Under the pieces are notes generated by a model. The model had not been told where the DNA came from and searched no databases. It saw only the letters and a list, made by a program, of their open reading frames with translations. DNA of 34,192 bases from an uncultured Collinsella sp. GTDB lineage: Bacteria > Actinomycetota > Coriobacteriia > Coriobacteriales > Coriobacteriaceae. Where the stretch lies: NCBI GenBank assembly GCA_902496275.1, contig CABVAC010000019.1, forward strand, positions 1 through 34,192, read 5' to 3'. Every line of letters begins with the position of its first letter. Position 1 is the first letter of the stretch. Positions 6,141 to 13,971 of the stretch are shown piece after piece. The translations under genes and the position numbers were made by a program.

Positions 6141-7148
6141 ATGGACCTGATGCAGACCCTGCGCGAGCGGGCTGCCGCCAAGCCTATGCGCGTTGCTTTT
6201 CCCGAGGGCGAAAACGAGACCATGATGCAGGCGGTCGCAAAGATCGCCGCCGAGCATCTTGCCGAATGCGTGCTGGTCGGCGACGGCAGTAAGCTCAAGG
6301 AGCTTGCCGACGAGCGTGGTATCTCCCTTGACGGCATCGAGATTGTCGATGTGACCGACGAGGAGGCGAACGCCGCCTGCTGCGAGCGCTACCTTTCGCA
6401 TCCGGATTGCAAGTTTAAGCCCAAGGGCGCCGCGCGCCGTATGACGCGTCCGCTTGAGCGCGCCCTGATTTTGCAGGTGCTCGGCGATGTCGACGTAATG
6501 TTCGCCGGCATCGATAACGCCACGGGCGACATCATCCTGGCGGGTCAGACCATCGTCGGCCTTGCCGACGGGGTGGACACCGTGAGCTCGTGCGGTATCG
6601 CCGACATTCCCAACTGGAACGGCGGCGAAGGCGGCCTTTTGGCTTTTGGCGATTCCGCCGTTTGCGTTGACCCCACGAGCGAGGAGCTTGCCTCGATCGC
6701 GATTTCGTCGAGCGAAACGGTACGCTCGCTGACCGGATGGGATATCCGTTGCGCGCTGCTTTCGCATTCGACTGACGGCTCGATGGATAACGAGCTTGTC
6801 GACAAAGTGCGCCGCGCTCGCGAGATTGCCAACGATCGCCGTCCCGACCTTGCCATCGACGGCGAGTTCCAGTTTGATTCGGCGATTAACCCCAAGGTTG
6901 CGGCCAAGAAGGTTCATCGTGAGTCCGCTGTTGCGGGACAGGCCAATGTGGTCATCTGGCCCGATATCAACGTGGGCAATATCGGCGTCAAGATCATCCA
7001 GAACCTGACCGGCGCCAATGCTTACGGCCCCATGCTTCAGGGATTCAAGAAGATCGTGTGCGATTGCTCGCGCTCTGCGCCCGTCGACGAGATCGTCGGC
7101 AACGTGGTGATGAGCTGCGTGCGCGCCCAGGCGCTTAAGGAGGCTTAG
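6141..7148 (+). CDS. Phosphate acyltransferase (Pta/Ptb family)
   Basis: This family exchanges the thiol carrier of an acyl group (CoA, or here possibly carrier protein) for phosphate. The 335-residue protein is a single Pta_PTB domain without the N-terminal DRTGG region of long Pta proteins. Recognisable stretches are MRVAFPEGEN at the start, DGEFQFDSAI near residue 240, and the C-terminal block NVVIWPDINVGNIG through YGPMLQG and CDCSRS, which aligns with phosphate acetyltransferases rather than with typical phosphate butyryltransferases. It is encoded five bases after the carrier protein and three bases before the kinase gene, so the three are translationally close. The acyl chain it handles cannot be told from sequence. 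Confidence 0.87.
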   Translation: MDLMQTLRERAAAKPMRVAFPEGENETMMQAVAKIAAEHLAECVLVGDGSKLKELADERGISLDGIEIVDVTDEEANAACCERYLSHPDCKFKPKGAARRMTRPLERALILQVLGDVDVMFAGIDNATGDIILAGQTIVGLADGVDTVSSCGIADIPNWNGGEGGLLAFGDSAVCVDPTSEELASIAISSSETVRSLTGWDIRCALLSHSTDGSMDNELVDKVRRAREIANDRRPDLAIDGEFQFDSAINPKVAAKKVHRESAVAGQANVVIWPDINVGNIGVKIIQNLTGANAYGPMLQGFKKIVCDCSRSAPVDEIVGNVVMSCVRAQALKEA

Positions 7149-7151
7149 GGT

Positions 7152-8264
7152 ATGTCCGATAAAAAGACTCCCTGGCGCGTCCTGGTAATCAACCCGGGTT
7201 CCACTTCCACAAAGGTGGGCGTTTTTGAGGGTGACGAGTGCAAGCTCAGCAAGAACGTTGCACACGACGCGAAGGACCTCTCCCAGTTCGATGGGGTTTC
7301 GGCTCAGATGCCGTATCGCTGCGATCTGATTCTTGGAGCACTGGATGAGGCGGGCCTGAAGCTCGAGGACTTTGATGCATTTGTCGGTCGCGGCGGCGGC
7401 TTGCTTTCGCTGCCCGGCGGCACGTATGCCATCAATGAGGTCATGCTCGAGCATGCCCGCGTCGGTGCGAACGGCATTCAGCACCCGGCGCAGCTGGGTC
7501 CCCAGATTGCCCATGAGTTCGCTTCAAAGACGGGCAAGCCCTCTTTTGTGGTGAATCCTCCCGATACCGATGAGCTGTGCGACCTCGCACGTATGACGGG
7601 CATTAAGGGCGTGTATCGAAACGTGCACCTGCACGCCCTTAATCTTAAAGAGACCGCCATCCGCCATGCGGCAAAGCTCGGTCGCGCATATGACGAGTGT
7701 AACTTTATTGTTTGTCATATCGGCGGTGGCATTTCGATTTCCGCTCACCTTAAGGGCAAGATGGTCGACGGCAACGACATCGTCGGCGGCGAGGGCCCCA
7801 TGGCGCCGACGCGCTGTGGCTCGGTCCCCGCAATCGAGGTCGCGAAGTATACGGCGGAACATGGCCTCGACGTTGCCCGCGCCCATTGCATGAAGACCGG
7901 TGGCTTCGTTGACCTTTTGGGTACGTCCGATGCCATCGAGGTGTGTGAACGTGCCGCTGCGGGCGATGAGGCCGCGGCTCGCGCCTGGGATGCGATGGTT
8001 TACCAAATCTGCAAGTGGATTGGCGAGATGGCCTGCGTGCTGAAGGGCGACGTCGACGGCATCTTGCTCGGAGGCGGCATGGTCCACAGCAAGGAGCTCG
8101 TTGCTTCGATTGAGGAATGCTGCTCTTGGATCGCTCCCGTATCGGCTTATCCCGGCGAGTTTGAGCTCGAGGCGATGGCGTCTGGCGCCTGCCGCGTGCT
8201 CGATGGTGTCGAGGAAGCGCTCGTGTACAGCGGAGAACCCGTGTTCACCGGATTCAACGACTAA
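7152..8264 (+). CDS. Butyrate kinase-family acyl kinase
   Basis: The 370-residue protein belongs to the acetate/butyrate kinase superfamily and to the butyrate kinase branch: NPGSTSTK at residues 14-21, FVGRGGG near residue 77, HIGGGIS near residue 196 and a GGEGPMAPTRCG segment. It would turn acyl-phosphate plus ADP into a carboxylic acid and ATP. AAGGAGG lies eight bases before the ATG, inside the end of the preceding gene, so translation is coupled. With the phosphate acyltransferase it forms the substrate-level phosphorylation end of the cluster. Other acids than butyrate, such as isobutyrate or branched acids, are possible in this family. Confidence 0.9.
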   Translation: MSDKKTPWRVLVINPGSTSTKVGVFEGDECKLSKNVAHDAKDLSQFDGVSAQMPYRCDLILGALDEAGLKLEDFDAFVGRGGGLLSLPGGTYAINEVMLEHARVGANGIQHPAQLGPQIAHEFASKTGKPSFVVNPPDTDELCDLARMTGIKGVYRNVHLHALNLKETAIRHAAKLGRAYDECNFIVCHIGGGISISAHLKGKMVDGNDIVGGEGPMAPTRCGSVPAIEVAKYTAEHGLDVARAHCMKTGGFVDLLGTSDAIEVCERAAAGDEAAARAWDAMVYQICKWIGEMACVLKGDVDGILLGGGMVHSKELVASIEECCSWIAPVSAYPGEFELEAMASGACRVLDGVEEALVYSGEPVFTGFND

Positions 8265-8277
8265 TAGTGCTGTGTTT

Positions 8278-8320
8278 GGGGCGGCCGCTGGTGATGTCTG
8301 GCCGCTCCGACCCTTTTCTT
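8278..8320 (+). terminator. Hairpin between kinase and transporter genes
   Basis: GGGGCGGCC (8278-8286) pairs with GGCCGCTCC (8300-8308) with one G-U wobble, followed by a broken pyrimidine run CCCTTTTCTTT. It may end part of the transcripts before the transporter gene. Confidence 0.5.
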
Positions 8321-8338
8321 TAAGTGTAAGGATGGATC

Positions 8339-9538
8339 ATGGATAAAACCAAGATCAAGTACCTGGTGGGCATTTACGCAGCCGCCATGTGCATCATGGG
8401 CATGCTCGTGCCCGTCCCTATCGTGGCCTCTGTTGCGGCGGCATTTCCCAACGAAAACATCGCTGCCGTCCAGATGATCATCGGCATCATCCCGTTGATG
8501 ATGGCGTTGTCCGCCATGCTCGTCTCTTCACAGCTTGCCTCTCGCGTGTCCAAGAAGAAGACGACGCTCGTCGGTCACATTATCGTGATGCTGGCAGGCG
8601 CCTCGGTGCTGGTGTTCCACGACTCGCTCGGCCAAGTCTTAGCGGCTTCTGCTGTCATGGGCCTTGGTCTCGGCGCCGTGCAGAATTCAACGGACGCTCT
8701 TATCGCGGATTACTTTGGCGGAAAGCAGCGCTCGTTTGTCATGGGCATCTACTCCACTTTTGTTGCACTGGGCGGCATTATCTGGACGATGGTTTCCGGC
8801 ATCTTGGGTTCTGCCGAGTGGTTCCACAGCTATGCGGCGTACTTCATCATGATCATTTTCATCGTAATCGAGGCTGTTTGCCTTCCTGAGGGTCGTCTTG
8901 AGCCCAAGCGCAAGGTCAACGTGTTTGCCAATATGCCTAAAGAGGTCGCGATTATCACGCTCATGAGCTTTGTGTTCGTACTTACGTTCCAGCTCTTCAG
9001 CTCCAACGTTTCGCTGCTTGTTGTAGGTCGCGGCTTTGGCGGTACCGTGGAGGCCGGTCTTGCCTCTACCGTTATGACCGTTGCCGGTATTGCGGCTGGT
9101 CTTTTGGTCGGTCCGCTGTTTGCCAAGTTTAAGAACCTGGCTATGCCGATCGCGTGGGGCGTGACGCTCGTCGGCCTGAGCCTGACGCTGGTTGCGCCCG
9201 CCTTTATGGTGCTGTGCGTTGCGGGTTTTGTCGTTGCGCTGGGCAAGGAGACCTACGTGCCGCTGGAGGGCAATTTTGCCGCCGGCAACTCTGCCCCCGA
9301 GGGACGTGCGTTTAACCTCGCCATTGGCATGGCAGGTATCAACTTTGGCATGGCATTGTCTCCCATTGTGTTTGAGGCCGTGACGTCGCCGTTTGGTGCA
9401 ACGATTGACCAGAAGTTCATCGCCGGCATGATCGTCTGTGCGGCTTGTGTCGTCTTTGGCGCCATTAAGTATCGCAAGCTCACCCCGGCCCAGCTTGCCG
9501 AGGCCGAGAAGATGGCAGCCGGCGGCGAGGCGGAGTAG
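8339..9538 (+). CDS. Major facilitator superfamily transporter
   Basis: The 399-residue protein is almost entirely hydrophobic helices, with about twelve membrane spans, a basic loop SRVSKKK between spans 2 and 3 (typical MFS motif A region) and a central loop LEPKRKVNV between the two halves. Its substrate is not readable. The position directly after the acyl kinase gene, in the same direction, suggests import of the substrate of the cluster or export of the acid product. The start has AAGGATGG upstream. It ends with a short charged cytoplasmic tail. Confidence 0.88.
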   Translation: MDKTKIKYLVGIYAAAMCIMGMLVPVPIVASVAAAFPNENIAAVQMIIGIIPLMMALSAMLVSSQLASRVSKKKTTLVGHIIVMLAGASVLVFHDSLGQVLAASAVMGLGLGAVQNSTDALIADYFGGKQRSFVMGIYSTFVALGGIIWTMVSGILGSAEWFHSYAAYFIMIIFIVIEAVCLPEGRLEPKRKVNVFANMPKEVAIITLMSFVFVLTFQLFSSNVSLLVVGRGFGGTVEAGLASTVMTVAGIAAGLLVGPLFAKFKNLAMPIAWGVTLVGLSLTLVAPAFMVLCVAGFVVALGKETYVPLEGNFAAGNSAPEGRAFNLAIGMAGINFGMALSPIVFEAVTSPFGATIDQKFIAGMIVCAACVVFGAIKYRKLTPAQLAEAEKMAAGGEAE

Positions 9539-9578
9539 CCGCTCGAGTAGTTGCTTTGCCGTACATCATGTTTTATCG

Positions 9579-9612
9579 GGGCCGCCGACATATGCCGGCG
9601 GCCCTCTTTCTA
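9579..9612 (+). terminator. Hairpin after the MFS gene
   Basis: GGGCCGCCG (9579-9587) pairs exactly with CGGCGGCCC (9596-9604), followed by TCTTTCT. The U-run is interrupted, so termination may be partial. Confidence 0.55.
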
Positions 9613-9638
9613 TCAATGACTTTGAAAGGCTTACGGCT

Positions 9639-10106
9639 ATGAAGTTACCTGTCAGGCGCGTTATCGGTATTCTCAACGGCTTCTTTAACCCGCTATTGCT
9701 CTGCGCGTTTCTCCCCATCATTGAAGGGGCGCCTGGCTTGGATCTGACGGGCCCCACGGGCTTTTGGGGACAACTCATCGTGGCCACGGTGATCGCCGAG
9801 GTTCTGAGCGCACTCCCGCTGTTTGGCAAAACGGTTGGTATGTGCCTGGACTTTTTTGGTTTTGAGCAGGGGAGTGCATCACACAAGATCGCCGGTACGG
9901 TCATCGGTGCCACGCTCCTTTTTATGGTGATCGGTTTTGGCGAGATTGCCTTCCAAGGAGGATTCGGAACGATTGAAGGCCGTACATTCTTCGCGCGTTG
10001 GGCCGGCCTCGTCACAAAGGGATGGGCCTTTGTGGTTATCGCCGGCGTGCTGCTCGATCCCTTTACAGCGGCTCTCGGCCGCATGATGGTTCGCGAAGAG
10101 AAGTAA
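9639..10106 (+). CDS. Unknown four-helix membrane protein
   Basis: I do not recognise this 155-residue protein. It shows about four hydrophobic segments (around residues 10-30, 43-62, 84-105 and 128-146) and a short basic C-terminus RMMVREEK. The ATG at 9639 is preferred because GAAAGG lies about nine bases upstream; the frame is open further 5', but that part overlaps the MFS gene in another frame. It is the last gene of the co-directional thiolase-cluster run, after a hairpin, and is followed by a long inverted repeat, so it may belong to the same unit. A helper of the transporter is only a guess. Confidence 0.7.
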   Translation: MKLPVRRVIGILNGFFNPLLLCAFLPIIEGAPGLDLTGPTGFWGQLIVATVIAEVLSALPLFGKTVGMCLDFFGFEQGSASHKIAGTVIGATLLFMVIGFGEIAFQGGFGTIEGRTFFARWAGLVTKGWAFVVIAGVLLDPFTAALGRMMVREEK

Positions 10107-10120
10107 TAGATCCTCGCCTA

Positions 10121-10200
10121 TCGAATGCCGGCGGACGGGGCGCCAGGGCTGTAGTCTTCCGAGCGTTTACAGTCCTGTCGCTCCGTCCGCCGACATTCGA
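10121..10200. repeat. 80-bp long imperfect inverted repeat
   Basis: Arms 10121-10153 and 10168-10200 pair over 33 positions: 29 Watson-Crick pairs, two G-T pairs and two mismatches; a third G-T pair lies just inside at 10154/10167. The loop is about 14 bases. There is no U-run. It marks the 3' end of the thiolase-cluster run and could be a processing or stability hairpin, or a dispersed palindromic repeat. Confidence 0.85.
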
Positions 10201-10401
10201 CCGCAACATGTTGGTCAAGCATAATCTTTTGGATTCTTTTGGCGTGAGCGGCTTGGTTTTGGTAGGATTTGTCAGCGGCTTGACTAAGGGGGTTTTATAA
10301 CTGCCATGCAGGTAGCCGTGTTGGTAACGTTTTACCGACTTGTCAAATACCCCTCATTTTTAATGCGTCTGCAAAATGACCAATTGCTTTGACCTGCTGA
10401 A
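10201..10401 (+). other. Non-coding stretch before nrdD
   Basis: No convincing gene is seen. It holds two copies of AGCGGCTTG about 26 bases apart, a small hairpin GGTAA-CGTT-TTACC and becomes A/T-rich towards the promoter. Confidence 0.5.
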
Positions 10402-10417
10402 ACACTATATGTTGTGT
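10402..10417. promoter_or_regulatory. NrdR box
   Basis: ACACTATATGTTGTGT matches the NrdR consensus (acaCwAtATaTwGtgt) at 15 of 16 positions. NrdR represses ribonucleotide reductase genes when dATP is high. A second box normally lies two to four helical turns away; only a weak match (ACAGGATATAGATGCC from 10436, overlapping the -10) is seen. The box directly abuts the -35 element. Confidence 0.85.
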
Positions 10418-10447
10418 TTGACCTAAAAAAAGAATACAGGATATAGA
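10418..10447 (+). promoter_or_regulatory. Promoter of nrdD
   Basis: TTGACC, 18-bp spacer, TATAGA. The NrdR box ends one base before the -35, so NrdR binding would block polymerase. TTTGACC is repeated 29 bases upstream (10388-10394). Confidence 0.65.
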
Positions 10448-10453
10448 TGCCTC

Positions 10454-10674
10454 TTTGTCGTATGATAGATGACGGACAGAGAACGAAGACCTTAACTGCC
10501 TCTTTTGAACGTGTCCTTGAGCCGCTTGATCGGCTTCTGGGAATGTCCGCATGGAGGCTTATGGTTTATCGAGAACACAGATTGCGCGACGGCGCCGCAA
10601 GACAGGGACAGGCCCTGCCGGGCATCGTTTGGCTCTGAAGCGCAATGAGGCTACGATGCGAAAGAGGCAAGAGG
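10454..10674 (+). other. Long 5' leader of nrdD
   Basis: If the promoter call is right, about 220 bases of untranslated leader precede nrdD. A small hairpin CAGGG-ACAGG-CCCTG lies near 10605-10619. An open frame runs through it (ATG at 10447), but that ATG lies within the -10 region and has no ribosome binding site, so I do not call a gene. No known riboswitch was recognised. Confidence 0.4.
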
Positions 10675-12897
10675 ATGAAGATCATCAAGCGCAGCGGCAC
10701 CGAGGTTGTCTTTGACATCGATAAGATCGTCAATGCCATCCGCGCCGCCAACTTGGAGGTCGAGGAGAGCTCTCGTCTAACCGACCGCCAGGTGGTTTAC
10801 GCGGCACAAAACGTCGCCGAGGCATGCGAGAACGCGGGCCACACCGTTTCGGTCGAGGAGATCCAGGACCTGGTCGAGGACGAGATCATGCGTCTCGACT
10901 GCTACGAGGTTGCTCGCCACTACATCATCTATCGCTATGTTCAGAGCCTGAAGCGCCAGAAGAACACGACCGACGACAAGATTTTGTCGCTGATCGAGTG
11001 CAATAACGAAGAGGTCAAGCAGGAGAACTCTAACAAGAACCCGACCGTTAATTCCGTCCAGCGTGACTATATGGCCGGCGAGATTTCCAAGGACCTGACT
11101 CAGCGTGTGCTGCTGCCCCAGGAGATCGTGGATGCCCACAATGAGGGCCTGATCCACTTCCACGATTCCGACTACTTTGCCCAGCACATGCATAACTGCG
11201 ACCTGGTGAACCTGGAGGACATGCTCCAGAACGGCACCGTTATCTCGGGCACGCTGATCGAGAAGCCGCACAGCTTCTCGACTGCCTGCAACATCGCGAC
11301 GCAGATTATCGCCCAGGTTGCTTCCTCCCAGTACGGCGGCCAGTCTATTTCGCTGACCCATCTCGCCCCCTTTGTTGAGGTGAGCCGTCAAAAGATTCGC
11401 GGCGAGGTTGCCCGCGAGCTCGAGGAGCTCGGTGTTTCGGCATCTGCCGAAAAGGTCCGTGAGGTCGTTGAGGACCGTCTGCGTGACGAGATCCGTCGCG
11501 GCGTCCAGACGATTCAGTATCAGGTCGTGACCCTTATGACCACAAACGGCCAGGCGCCGTTTGTGACGGTCTTTATGTATCTCAACGAGGCTCGCTCAGC
11601 GCAGGAGAAGCACGACCTTGCCATGATCGTGGAGGAGACGCTTCGTCAGCGCTATGAGGGTGTTAAGAACGAAGCCGGTGTGTGGATTACCCCGGCATTC
11701 CCCAAGCTTATCTATGTACTCGAGGACGATAACGTTCACGAGAATTCCCCGTACTTCTACCTGACCCAGCTGGCTGCCAAGTGCACCGCCAAGCGCATGG
11801 TGCCCGACTACATCTCCGAGAAGAAGATGCGCGAGCTCAAGCTGTCTAAGGGCGAGACCGCCGGCAACGGCGATTGCTACACCTGCATGGGTTGTCGTAG
11901 TTTCCTGACGCCCGACCGTTCGGGCAACGGCTTTAACAATGTCGCCAACGCGCTGAACTATGACCCGACCAAGCCTAAGTACTATGGTCGCTTTAACCAG
12001 GGTGTTGTGACCATCAACCTGCCCGATGTCGCGCTGAGCTCGCATCAGGACATGGACAAGTTCTGGAAGATCTTCGATGAGCGCCTTGAGCTGTGCCATC
12101 GTGCCCTGCTGTGCCGTCATGAGCGCCTGATGGGCACGCTTTCGGATGCCGCGCCGATTCTTTGGCAGTACGGCGCCCTGGCGCGTCTGAAGAAGGGCGA
12201 GACGATCGATAAGCTGCTCGTGGGCGGCTATTCCACCATCAGCCTGGGGTATGCCGGCCTGTATGAGTGCGTCAAGTACATGACGGGCCACAGCCACACC
12301 GAGAAGGAGGGCACGCCCTTTGCCATGGCCGTCATGCAGCGCATGAACGACAAGTGCGCCGAGTGGAAGGCCGAAAGCGATATTGACTTCTCGCTGTACG
12401 GTACCCCGCTTGAGTCGACGACCTACAAGTTCGCCAAGTGCCTGCAGCGTCGTTTTGGCATCATCCCGGGCGTGACGGACAAGGGCTACATCACCAACAG
12501 CTACCACGTCCACGTGTCCGAGGAGATCGACGCATTCGACAAGCTCAAGTTCGAGGGCATGTTCCAGCAGCTTTCGCCGGGCGGTGCCATCTCCTACGTC
12601 GAGGTTCCCAACATGCAGGACAACCTCAAGGCTGTCATCCGCGTGATGCAGTACATCTACGACAACATCATGTACGCCGAGCTCAACACCAAGAGCGACT
12701 ACTGCCAGGTGTGCGGCTACGATGGCGAGATCAAGATTGTCGAGGATGACGGCAAGCTGGTGTGGGAGTGCCCCAGCTGCGGCAACCGCGACCAGGAGAA
12801 GATGAATGTCGCCCGTCGCACGTGCGGCTACATCGGTACCCAGTTCTGGAACCAGGGTCGAACCGAGGAGATCCGCGACCGCGTGCTGCATCTCTAA
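10675..12897 (+). CDS. nrdD: Anaerobic (class III) ribonucleoside-triphosphate reductase
   Basis: NrdD makes deoxyribonucleotides from ribonucleoside triphosphates without oxygen, using a glycyl radical. The 740-residue protein has an N-terminal ATP-cone (KIIKRSGTEVVFDIDKI onward, residues 3-90) that senses dATP/ATP, the catalytic barrel with CYTCMGCRSFL around residues 401-411, a C-terminal zinc site formed by Cys677, Cys680, Cys699 and Cys702, and the radical motif RRTCGYIG with Gly718. All key residues are intact and the length is normal. The ATG at 10675 is chosen because homology starts there and AAGAGG precedes it; the longer frame from 10645 adds ten unrelated residues. Its activase gene nrdG lies 426 bases downstream, separated by a long inverted repeat. 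Confidence 0.97.
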   Translation: MKIIKRSGTEVVFDIDKIVNAIRAANLEVEESSRLTDRQVVYAAQNVAEACENAGHTVSVEEIQDLVEDEIMRLDCYEVARHYIIYRYVQSLKRQKNTTDDKILSLIECNNEEVKQENSNKNPTVNSVQRDYMAGEISKDLTQRVLLPQEIVDAHNEGLIHFHDSDYFAQHMHNCDLVNLEDMLQNGTVISGTLIEKPHSFSTACNIATQIIAQVASSQYGGQSISLTHLAPFVEVSRQKIRGEVARELEELGVSASAEKVREVVEDRLRDEIRRGVQTIQYQVVTLMTTNGQAPFVTVFMYLNEARSAQEKHDLAMIVEETLRQRYEGVKNEAGVWITPAFPKLIYVLEDDNVHENSPYFYLTQLAAKCTAKRMVPDYISEKKMRELKLSKGETAGNGDCYTCMGCRSFLTPDRSGNGFNNVANALNYDPTKPKYYGRFNQGVVTINLPDVALSSHQDMDKFWKIFDERLELCHRALLCRHERLMGTLSDAAPILWQYGALARLKKGETIDKLLVGGYSTISLGYAGLYECVKYMTGHSHTEKEGTPFAMAVMQRMNDKCAEWKAESDIDFSLYGTPLESTTYKFAKCLQRRFGIIPGVTDKGYITNSYHVHVSEEIDAFDKLKFEGMFQQLSPGGAISYVEVPNMQDNLKAVIRVMQYIYDNIMYAELNTKSDYCQVCGYDGEIKIVEDDGKLVWECPSCGNRDQEKMNVARRTCGYIGTQFWNQGRTEEIRDRVLHL

Positions 12898-12910
12898 TAG
12901 TCATTCCAGA

Positions 12911-13044
12911 CCGCCCCGTAGCGAGGCCCCGGACCTTTACTCGCTATTTCGGACAGTCCTGGCTCACGACGGAGGCGCCACTGGCGCCTCCTGTTCGTGC
13001 GGAACTCATATCGAGCAAAGGTCCGGGGCCTCGCTACGGGGCGG
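12911..13044. repeat. 134-bp long inverted repeat between nrdD and nrdG
   Basis: Arms 12911-12947 and 13008-13044 pair at 35 of 37 positions, the first 28 without a break. Inside, a second perfect hairpin GGAGGCGCC-ACT-GGCGCCTCC (12971-12991) is present. The element starts 13 bases after the nrdD stop. It lacks a U-run; it may be a palindromic mobile repeat (MITE-like) or a strong mRNA-protecting structure. Confidence 0.9.
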
Positions 13045-13323
13045 CCAAGTTGATGTAGCTGAGATGCAGCATGCGGTCTGCTCACTCCTCGAAGTTCTTA
13101 GCGGAAATAATTCGAGCTGCAGCTGCGATTTACTTGCGATGGCGGTTGAGCCGCAACCCAGTTTTTATTGGACCTCGAACCCTATACTCGATGTTCGCTT
13201 CGTTCATTGAGTTGCCTTTTGCATGAGGCCGGGACATATCGTCCCGCCCGCAGTTTCGCAGGCCGCAGGCCGAGAATGTTTGAGGACGGGATGATATGCT
13301 CCAGACCCCCAGGAAGGTTACTT
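13045..13323 (+). other. Non-coding stretch before nrdG
   Basis: No gene is supported. It contains a hairpin CGGGAC-ATAT-CGTCCCG near 13231-13247 and a -10-like TATACT at 13183-13188 without a good -35. A separate promoter for nrdG may lie here but could not be fixed. Confidence 0.4.
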
Positions 13324-13905
13324 ATGAACTACGCGAACATTAAGTATTTCGACATTGCTGATGGAGAAGGCGTTCGTACTTCTCTGTTTGTGAGTGGGTG
13401 CCGTCGTGGGTGCAAGAATTGCTTTAACTCTGTCGCGTGGGACTTTGCCGCGGGCGAGCCCTTTGATCGCGCCGTCGAGGACAAGATTATCGAGAGCCTC
13501 GACCATCCCTTTATCGATGGTCTGACGATTTTGGGCGGCGAGCCTATGGAACCTGAGAATCAGGCGGGACTCGTTGAGTTTGTCGAGCGTGTTCGTGCGG
13601 CTTATCCTGCGGGGTCAGGAAAGACCATTTGGTGTTTTACCGGCGATGTGCTCGAGGAGCTTATGCCGGGAGGACGCCACCATACCGAGGTCACGGACCG
13701 TATCCTTACCTGTCTTGATATGTTGGTGGACGGCCCGTTTGTTCAGGACCTGTACGATATCACGCTGCGCTTTAGGGGCTCGAGTAACCAGCGCGTGATC
13801 GATATGAACGCCACGCGCGCCCGTGCTGAGCGCGAGGGCGTTGCGCTTTGTGATGCGGTTGAACTTTGGCGTGATGATCCGGTCTATTCGACCCATACTA
13901 TGTAG
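13324..13905 (+). CDS. nrdG: Anaerobic ribonucleotide reductase activating protein (radical SAM)
   Basis: NrdG is the radical-SAM activase that takes a hydrogen from the glycine of NrdD. The 193-residue protein has the CX3CX2C iron-sulfur motif at Cys26, Cys30 and Cys33 within SGCRRGCKNCFN, the GGEP motif of SAM binding near residues 73-76 and DGPFV near residue 137. AGGAAGG lies before the ATG at 13324. The frame is open upstream, but that part has no family resemblance. It is separated from nrdD by an unusually long gap with a structured repeat, so it may have its own promoter. Confidence 0.95.
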   Translation: MNYANIKYFDIADGEGVRTSLFVSGCRRGCKNCFNSVAWDFAAGEPFDRAVEDKIIESLDHPFIDGLTILGGEPMEPENQAGLVEFVERVRAAYPAGSGKTIWCFTGDVLEELMPGGRHHTEVTDRILTCLDMLVDGPFVQDLYDITLRFRGSSNQRVIDMNATRARAEREGVALCDAVELWRDDPVYSTHTM

Positions 13906-13971
13906 CTTGTGGTCGATGCCGGAGGGCGTGGTACCATAGCGCGAACGTGAAATCGGAAAAGTGAGGCCCAG

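Noticed and set aside
5955..7514. 519-residue minus-strand open frame over carrier, Pta and kinase genes
   Set aside because: It is antisense to three genes with clear motifs and crosses their boundaries; typical G+C-rich shadow.
4038..8264. The thiolase cluster as the standard acetyl-CoA to butyrate pathway
   Set aside because: 3-hydroxybutyryl-CoA dehydrogenase, crotonase and butyryl-CoA dehydrogenase/Etf genes are absent, and a DUF35 protein plus carrier protein are present instead.
10447..10638. 63-residue open frame in the nrdD leader
   Set aside because: The ATG lies within the proposed -10 region and lacks a ribosome binding site.
10454..10674. A cobalamin riboswitch before nrdD
   Set aside because: The B12-box type conserved segments were not found, and class III reductase does not use cobalamin.
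11596..12891. 431-residue minus-strand open frame over nrdD
   Set aside because: Antisense to an intact nrdD; composition rich in L, A, V, H and no domain.
10121..13044. The long inverted repeats as insertion-sequence ends or a CRISPR
   Set aside because: No transposase between or beside the arms, no clear target duplication, and no repeat-spacer pattern.
12806..13210. Open frames running through the long inverted repeat after nrdD
   Set aside because: They overlap the nrdD end and the palindrome, and show no family resemblance.
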